Assembly (NCBI RefSeq): GCF_902498845.1
Contig: NZ_CABVLM010000006.1
Location: 124,001-188,000, forward strand
DNA from: Pseudoalteromonas rhizosphaerae
GTDB lineage: Bacteria; Pseudomonadota; Gammaproteobacteria; Enterobacterales; Alteromonadaceae
Length of the DNA stretch: 64,000 bases
Direction: 5' to 3'
In this document: one piece after another, positions 29,701 through 38,700 of the stretch
Numbering within the stretch: the stretch's first letter is position 1
Layout of the letters: every line of letters starts with the position of its first letter
The notes under the pieces: model-generated
Told to the model about the DNA's origin: nothing
Database searches by the model: none
The model's input: the letters and a program-made list of their open reading frames with translations, nothing else
Position numbers and translations under genes: made by a program

Positions 29701-32700
29701 GATAATCGCATTACTGGCCTCCACGGACCAATTGCCTGCGCCATCCGTTGTTGCTGTCGCGCTTTGTACTGCGCCATTGGCCGCGATGATTGTAACGTTC
29801 ACTTGCGTACCCGCTGGCACGCCACTGCTTTGACCACTGATGAGCGGAGTAACATCACTGCTATCTGCCAGCGCATTCACGCTAATGACCGGCGCGGTGA
29901 CATCAATTAACCCGGTCACACTCGCACTGGCTGGGTTCCCCGCTTGATCTGATACACTTGCAGTAACCGTATAAGTGCCTTCTGCTAATGCATCCAGCGC
30001 CGGCACTGACCATGTGCCTGATGGTGTCATTTGCGTAGTGACTGTGTGTGAATTACCCGCGGCATCATTAAACACCAGCGTCACAATACTGCCCTGTGGC
30101 GCACTGGCGGTGCCACTGATGGTAGGCGTGGTATCGTTACTATCGGCTGGCGGATTAATACTGATATCCGGCATGGTGGTATCAATGATCCCAGTGACGC
30201 TGGCGGTGCCTTGATTGCCTGCGCCATCTTCAACGCTCGCAGTCACCGTAAAGTCACCTTCAGCGAGCGCACTCGTTGCCGTGACGCTCCAAGTGCCGCC
30301 ATTGACCGTGGTTTGCACTGTCTCCGCAGGATTTATACCATCATTGATCACCACAGTAACCACACTGCCATCCGCAGCACTACTGGTACCGTTGATTGTC
30401 GGGGTGGTGTCGTTGGTTTCACCTATCGCGTTGATGGTAATACTCGGGGCTAAGGTGTTAAGTGTAAAGGTATCAGTGGCACTGTTGCTGTTGCCCGCTG
30501 CATCACTGACACTCGTAACCACCGTGTAATCATCATCGCCGAGGACTGGCGAGGTGACCGCCCACTCACCATTGGCATCAACTGTGGCACTGAGTGTGGT
30601 AATTATTCCACCGCTGTCTGTGACTGTTAGACTAATCACTGTCCCTTGTGGCTCTGATGAGGTGCCACTGAGTGTTGGCGTGTCATCATTAATTGCACCC
30701 AAGTTATTAATGCTGATCAACGGATCTAAGGTATCCACACTGCCAGTGCCGGTGTCACTGCCGGTATTACCTGCCGCATCGGTAATACTGGCGGTCACTG
30801 TATAACTGCCATCCGGTAAGCTTGGTGCTGTTACTTGCCATGAACCATCAGCGAGGACGGTGGCACTTAATCCATAACTATCGCCATTGACATCCACGAT
30901 ACTGATGTTGACAACGGTGCCCGTAGGCTCGGTTGAGGTACCCGTAATCGTTGGTGTCGCATTGTTTCCAAGGCCATTATCATTAACCATAACAACAGGC
31001 ACTGAGGTATCAATATTGCCTGTTAAGGCCACTTGAGTATCATTTCCCGCCGCATCGGTAATGACGGCATCGACGGTGTAATCGCCCTCGCTCAGGCCGT
31101 TCGGTACTTCGACTGACCATTGACCATTGCTTTGTACTGTCGCGCTCAGGGTTTGTTCAACCCCGTTAGCATCGGTGACCACTAAGGTCACTGTGCCACC
31201 GATTTCATTGCTGGTGCCACTGAATACCGGGGTGACGTCACTGCCATCACCCACGCCTTGCACTGTAAGACTCGGCGCGGTGGTATCAATCACACCACTA
31301 ATTGAGTCGGTGGTTTCGTTGCCAACACCATCAAGGACACTGACATCAACACTAAACGCACCATCAGGCAGCGGGGTTGTCGGGCTAATTACCCAATCAC
31401 CATTGGCATCCACGGTGGCCGTGAGTGTTTGCGTGTTGCCATCTTTATCAGTAACAACCACCGTCACTGCAGTCCCTTGACCCGCATCAGTGGTCCCACT
31501 AATGGCTGGGGTGTTGTCATTGCTCAATGTATCGACGCTCACCGTGAGCGTCGGTGGTGTGCCATCAAAATCAGTCGAAGTGATCGTGCGCACATTACCT
31601 GCTTCATCACTGGCACTGGCAGTCACAGAGGCCACTGTTAGCAGTGGAATGGTTAAGCCCACAAGCGTCCAGTCGCCATTCGCGTCAGTTGTAGTGGTAT
31701 AGGTTGCGCCTATACCGCCACCAATGAGATTTTCAGTGATGGTGATAGTACTACCAGCAGGTAAATCGGAGGTACCGCTGAGAGACACTAACTGTCCTAA
31801 TAGGAAGGTGGGCACAAACGCAAGCTCTGGTGGAATTGTATCCACCACGCCGATGTCACTGGCGCTGGCTGTATTGCCTGCGTCGTCGGTGATACTGGCA
31901 GTCACTGTGTATGCACCATCAACCAGCGGTTGCGTGGCCTCGGCACTCCAATTACCACTGGCATTGGTTTGCACCGTTACTGTATGGCTGCCGTTAGCAT
32001 CCGTAAAGGTAATCGCAATATCACTGCTGGCTAGATCCGATGTGCCTGTCACCACTGGCGTATTGTCGTTCGTCAATGCGGGTGCATCTATAGTGACGCT
32101 TGGCGCGGTTGTATCTATCACCCCAGTTTCGCTATCGGTGCCGGTATTGCCTGCGGAGTCTGTCACACTGACATTGACTGTGTACTCGCCTTCGATAATC
32201 GCATTACTGGCCTCCACGGACCAATTTCCTGCGCCATCCGTTGTTGCTGTCGCACTTTGTACTGCGCCATTGGCCGCGATGATTGTAACGCTCACTTGCG
32301 TACCCGCTGGCACCCCACTGCTTTGACCACTGATGAGCGGAGTAACATCACTGCTATCTGCCAGCGCATTCACGCTAATGATCGGCGCGGTGACATCAAT
32401 TAACCCGGTCACACTCGCGCTGGCTGGGTTTCCCGCTTGATCTGATACACTTGCAGTAACCGTATAAGTGCCTTCTGCTAATGCATCCAGCGCCGGCACT
32501 GACCATGTGCCTGATGGTGTCATTTGCGTAGTGACTGTGTGTGAATTACCCGCGGCATCATTAAACACCAGCGTAACTATGCTGCCCTGTGGCGCACTGG
32601 CGGTGCCACTGATGGTAGGCGTGGTATCGTTACTGTCGGCTGGCGGATTAATACTGATATCCGGCATGGTGGTATCAATGATCCCATTGACGCTGGCGGT

Positions 32701-35700
32701 GCCTTGATTACCCACGCCATCTTCAACGGTGGCGATAACACTAAAGTCACCTTCAGCTAAGTCACTGCTGGCCGTGACACTCCATGTGCCGCCAGTTACG
32801 GTGGTTTGAACTGTCTCTGCGGGGTTTATTCCATCATTTATCACTACCGTGACAACACTGCCATCTGGCGCATCACTGCTGCCGTTAATGGTCGGTGTAG
32901 TGTCGTTGGTTTCACCTATCGCGTTGATGGTAATACTCGGCGCTAAGGTGTTAAGTGTAAAGGTATCGGTAGCACTGTTGCTGTTGCCCGCTGCATCACT
33001 GACACTCGCAACCACCGTGTAATCATCATCGCCGAGGACTGGCGAGGTGACCGCCCACTCACCATTGGCATCAACCGTTGCACTGAGTGTGGTAATTATT
33101 CCACCGCTGTCTGTGACTGTTAGACTAATCACTGTTCCTTGTGGCTCTGATGAGGTGCCACTGAGTGTTGGCGTGTCATCATTAATTGCACCCAAGTTAT
33201 TAATGCTGATCAACGGATCTAAGGTATCCACACTGCCAGTGCCGGTGTCACTGCCGGTATTACCTGCCGCATCGGTAATACTGGCGGTTACTGTATAACT
33301 GCCATCCGGTAAGCTTGGTGCTGTTACTTGCCATGAACCATCAGCGAGGACGGTGGCACTTAATCCATAACTATCGCCATTGACATCCACGATACTGATG
33401 CTAACAACGGTGCCCGCAGGCTCGGTTGAGGTACCCGTAATCGTTGGTGTCGCATTGTTACCAAGGCCATTATCATTAACCATAACAACAGGCACTGAGG
33501 TATCAATATTGCCTGTTAAGGCCACTTGAGTATCATTTCCCGCCGCATCGGTAATGACGGCATCGACGGTGTAATCGCCCTCGCTCAGGCCGTTCGGTAC
33601 TTCGACTGACCATTGACCATTGCTTTGTACTGTCGCGCTCAGGGTTTGTTCAACTCCGTTGGCATCGGTGACCACTAAGGTCACTGTGCCACCGATTTCA
33701 TTGCTGGTGCCACTGAATACCGGGGTGACGTCACTGCCAGCACCGACACCTTGTACCGTGAGACTCGGCGCGGTGGTGTCAATCACACCACTAATTGAGT
33801 CGGTGGTTTCATTGCCCACACTGTCGCGAACACTGACCTCAACACTAAACGCACCATCAGGCAGTGGGGTTGTCGGGCTAATTACCCAATCACCATTGGC
33901 ATCCACGGTGGCGCTGAGGGTTTCGCTGTTGCCATCTTTATCGGTAACAACCACCGTCACTGCAGCCCCTTGACCCGCATCAGTGGTCCCACTAATGGCT
34001 GGGGTGTTGTCATTGCTTAGTGTATCAACGCTCACTGTGAGCGTCGGTGGCGTACCATCAAAATCAGTCGAAGTGATCGTGCGCACATTACCTGCTTCAT
34101 CACTGGCACTGGCGGTGATCGAACTAAGTGTTAGCAGCGGAATACTCAACCCAACTAATGACCAATTACCTGCTGCGTCGGTGGTCGCGGTGTAGTTTAT
34201 CACCCCACCACCGAGTAGATTTTGAGTAACAGTAACAGTACTTCCTGCTGGTAAATCTGAGGTACCACTAAGCGATACTAACTGCCCTAATAGGAAGGTA
34301 GGCGTAAATGCAAGCTCTGGTGGGATTGTATCCACCACGCCATTATCACTGGCGCTGCCGGTATTGCCTGCGGCATCGGTGAGACTGGCGGTAACCGTGT
34401 ACGCACCATCAATAAGCGGCTGCGTGGCTTCTGCACTCCAATTACCACTGGCATCTGTTTGTACTGTCACCGTATGGCTGCCATTGGCACCCGTAAAGGT
34501 AATGGCAATGTCACTATTAGCTAGATCCGATGTCCCTGTGACCAGCGGCGTATTGTCGTTGGTCAATGCCGGTGCATCGATAGTGACAATCGGCGCTGTT
34601 GTGTCTATCACCCCACCATTTTCTGTGTCACTGGCGGTATTGCCGGCGGCATCGGTGACACTAGCATCCACTTGGAATGCGCCTTCTGCAAGTGGGATCG
34701 GTACATCCACCGACCACGTACCATCAGCCAGTACCGTCGCAGTTAAAGTTTGCACCGTGCCGTTAGCATCTGTCACAGTGATACTTACCAGTCCACCAAT
34801 TTCATCACTGCTACCAGTAATGGTAGGCGTGCTATCGCTCGTTGCAGCAAGCGGATCAATATCAAAGCTTGGCGCTTGGGTGTCGATCACCCCGCCGTTT
34901 TCAGTGTCACTGGCGGTATTGCCCGCCGTATCAGTGACGCTGGCATCCACTTGGAATGCGCCCTCTGCCAGCGGCGTCGGTACATCCACCGACCAAGTGC
35001 CATCAGCTAATACCGTCGCGGTTAAGGTTTGTACTGCGCCAGTGGCATCAGTGACAATCACGCTGACGAGTCCACCAATTTCATCACTGCTACCAGTAAT
35101 CGTTGGCGTGGCATCGTTCGTTGCAGCAAGTGGAACAATATCAAAAGTAGGCGCTTGGGTGTCAATTACTCCGCCGTTTTCAGTATCAGACGCGGTATTA
35201 CCTGCCGCATCAGTGACGCTGGCATCCACTTGGAATGCGCCCTCTGCAAGCGGCGTCGGTATATCCACTGACCACGTACCATCTGCCAGTACCGTCGCAG
35301 TTAAAGTTTGCACCGCACCGTTTGCATCAGTGACGATGACACTGACGATGCCACCGATTTCATCACTGCTACCGGTGATGGTTGGCGTGGTATCGTTCGT
35401 TGCAGCAAGTGGATCAATATCAAAAGTAGGCGCTTGAGTGTCAATTACTCCGCCGTTTTCAGTGTCACTGGCGGTATTGCCCGCCGCATCAGTGACACTG
35501 CCATCCACTTGGAATGTGCCCTCTGCAAGTGGAGTCGGTACATCCACCGACCACGTACCATCTGCAAGCACTGTCGCGATTAAGGTTTGTACTGCCCCCG
35601 TCGCATCAGTGACGATGACACTGACGATGCCGCCAATTTCATCACTGCTACCGGTGATGGTGGGCGTGCTGTCGTTCGTTGCAGCAAGTGGATCAATATC

Positions 35701-38700
35701 AAAGGTTGGCGCAAGAGTATCGATCACTCCGCCATTTTCTGTGTCGCTAGCGGTATTGCCGGCGGCATCGGTGACGCTGGCATCAACAACAAATGCACCT
35801 TCTGCAAGCGGGGTCGGTACATCCACCGACCAACTGCCATCTGCAAGTACTGTCGCCGTTAAGGTTTGTATATCACCATTGGCATCGGTGACTGTAATGC
35901 TCACCAACCCACCTATTTCATCACTGCTGCCAGTGATGGTAGGCGTGCTGTCGTTGCTATCAGCCAACGGGTTGATATCAACCGTCGGTGCAAGAGTATC
36001 GATCACCCCACCATTTTCTGTGTCACTGGCGGTATTGCCGGCGGCATCGGTGACACTAGCATCCACTTGGAATGCGCCCTCTGCAAGTGGGTTCGGTATA
36101 TCTACCGACCACGTACCATCTGCCAGTACCGTCGCAGTTAAAGTTTGCACCGCACCGTTTGCATCAGTGACAATCACGCTGACGATGCCACCAATTTCAT
36201 CACTGCTACCGGTGATGGTGGGCGTGCTGTCGTTCGTTGCAGCAAGTGGATCAATATCAAAAGTAGGCGCTTGAGTGTCAATTACTCCGCCGTTTTCAGT
36301 GTCGCTGGCGGTATTACCTGCCGCATCAGTGACGCTGGCATCCACTTGGAATGCGCCCTCTGCAAGCGGCGTCGGTATATCCACCGACCACGTACCATCT
36401 GCCAGTACCGTCGCGATTAAGGTTTGTACTGCCCCCGTCGCATCAGTGACGATGACACTGACGAGACCACCAATTTCATCACTGCTACCAGTGATGGTTG
36501 GCGTGGTATCGTTCGTTGCAGCAAGTGGATCAATATCAAAAGTCGGCGCAAGGGTGTCAATCACCCCGCCGTTTTCAGTGTCGCTGGCGGTATTACCTGC
36601 CACATCGGTCACGCTGGCATCCACTTGGAATGCGCCCTCTGCAAGTGGCGTCGGTATATCTACCGACCACGTACCATCTGCCAGTACCGTCGCGGTTAAA
36701 GTTTGTACTGCCCCCGTCGCATCAGTGACGATGACACTGACGATGCCACCGATTTCATCACTGCTACCAGTAATCGTTGGCGTGGTGTCGTTGCTATCAG
36801 ATAACGGATCAATATCAAAAGTAGGCGCTTGAGTGTCAATTACTCCGCCGTTTTCAGTATCAGACGCGGTATTACCTGCCGCATCAGTGACGCTGCCATC
36901 CACTTGGAATGCGCCCTCTGCAAGTGGGGTCGGTATATCCACCGACCACGTACCATCTGCAAGTACTGTCGCGATTAAGGTTTGTACTGCCCCCGTCGCA
37001 TCAGTGACGATGACACTGACGATGCCGCCAATTTCATCACTGCTCCCGGTGATGGTGGGCGTGCTGTCGTTCGTTGCAGCAAGCGGATCAATATCAAAAG
37101 TAGGCGCTTGGGTGTCAATTACTCCACCGTTTTCAGTGTCGCTGGCGGTATTACCTGCCACATCGGTCACGCTGGCATCCACTTGGAATGCGCCCTCTGC
37201 AAGTGGTGTCGGTATATCTACCGACCACGTACCATCTGCCAGTACCGTCGCAGTTAAAGTTTGCACCGCACCGTTCGCATCTGTCACAGTGATGCTTACA
37301 AGTCCACCAATTTCATCACTGCTACCAGTGATGGTTGGCGTGGTGTCGTTGGTTACAGACAACGGATCAATATCAAAAGTCGGTGCAAGTGTGTCAATGA
37401 TCCCCGTTGCCTGAGCATCACTTGTTAAGCCATTTACAGTGATACTTGCATTAACCGTAAATTCACCTTCGGCAAGCGCATCTTGTGCATCTACACTCCA
37501 CACACCTGCTATGACGGTTGTGTTCAGAGTTTGGCTATTATTATTACTATCAGTAATTACCACGGTGATAAGTGTACCGTCAGGGGCATCAGACGTACCA
37601 CTAATGGTTGGTGTTACATCATTGCCATCAGCAACCGTATCGATACTAATACTTGGTGCGTTACCATTTAAAATAAAGGTATCAGAGGCCGTTGCTTGAT
37701 TACCTGCAGTATCCGTTATGCTCGCATCGACATTAATGGCGCCGTTTTGTAATGCAATAGGTACTTCTACTGACCAACTGCCATCGGTATTTACTATCGC
37801 GGTTAAGTTTTGTGAATTTACACCATCGGTAACAACTAAGCTCACAACACTGCCCGCTGGTTCATCAGTTTGACCACTAATGATCGGCGTACTATCGCTA
37901 ACTGTATCTAAATTATCAATCGTTAATATGGGAGCGGTAGTGTCAATTATACCCGTTGCATTATCAGACACGATATTGCCTAAGCTGTCTGTTAATGTGG
38001 CATTAACGCTAAATCCACCCTCAACTAATGCAATTGTTGGTGTAACACTCCAATCACCATTATTGTCTACTTGTGTCGTTAATAATTGCGTTTGACCATC
38101 AAAACCAGTTATCAACACACTGACAGTATCACCTGCAACAGCATTAAGACTAGTTCCTGAAATGCTTGGAGTCGTGTCGTTTGTTTCTCCAATCACATCT
38201 ATTGTCACTGATAGTAAACTCGAATCAATAAGACCGGTTTGCGTATCTGAAGCTTGATTGCCAGCATTATCTGTCACTGATGCAGTAACGCTATAGCTCC
38301 CTTGCGCGAGTGCGCTGTCAACTTCGATAGCAAAACCTCCATCGGCAAGCACGCTGGTCATTAATGTTTGTTGCACACCATTTGCATCGGTTACAACAAT
38401 AGTAACCATAGTACCAACTGCCACACCGCTGACTTGACCCGAAATAACCGGCGTATCATCAGCCGTATTTGCCAATGGCTCTAAATTAATAGTCGGTGCA
38501 GTAAGATCAATTAGGCCTTGCGCAACATCAGTTGCTTGATTACCCGCGGTATCTGTTACTGACGCAGTAATAGAAAACTCACCTTCGGAAATTGCTTGGT
38601 TAGTGCCAACTTGCCAACTACCATCAGCATTCACTGTAGTGGTTACAGTTTGCACTGTGCCTGCACTATCAACCAAAATCACAGTAACTAAAGTACCTGC

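Noticed and set aside
34364..36832. Long open frames on the plus strand across the adhesin gene (for example 357, 278 and 185 codons, and many of about 90)
   Set aside because: They lie antisense to the 279-bp repeats and repeat with the same period. The open frames follow from the biased codons of the real gene, and have no ribosome sites or family motifs.
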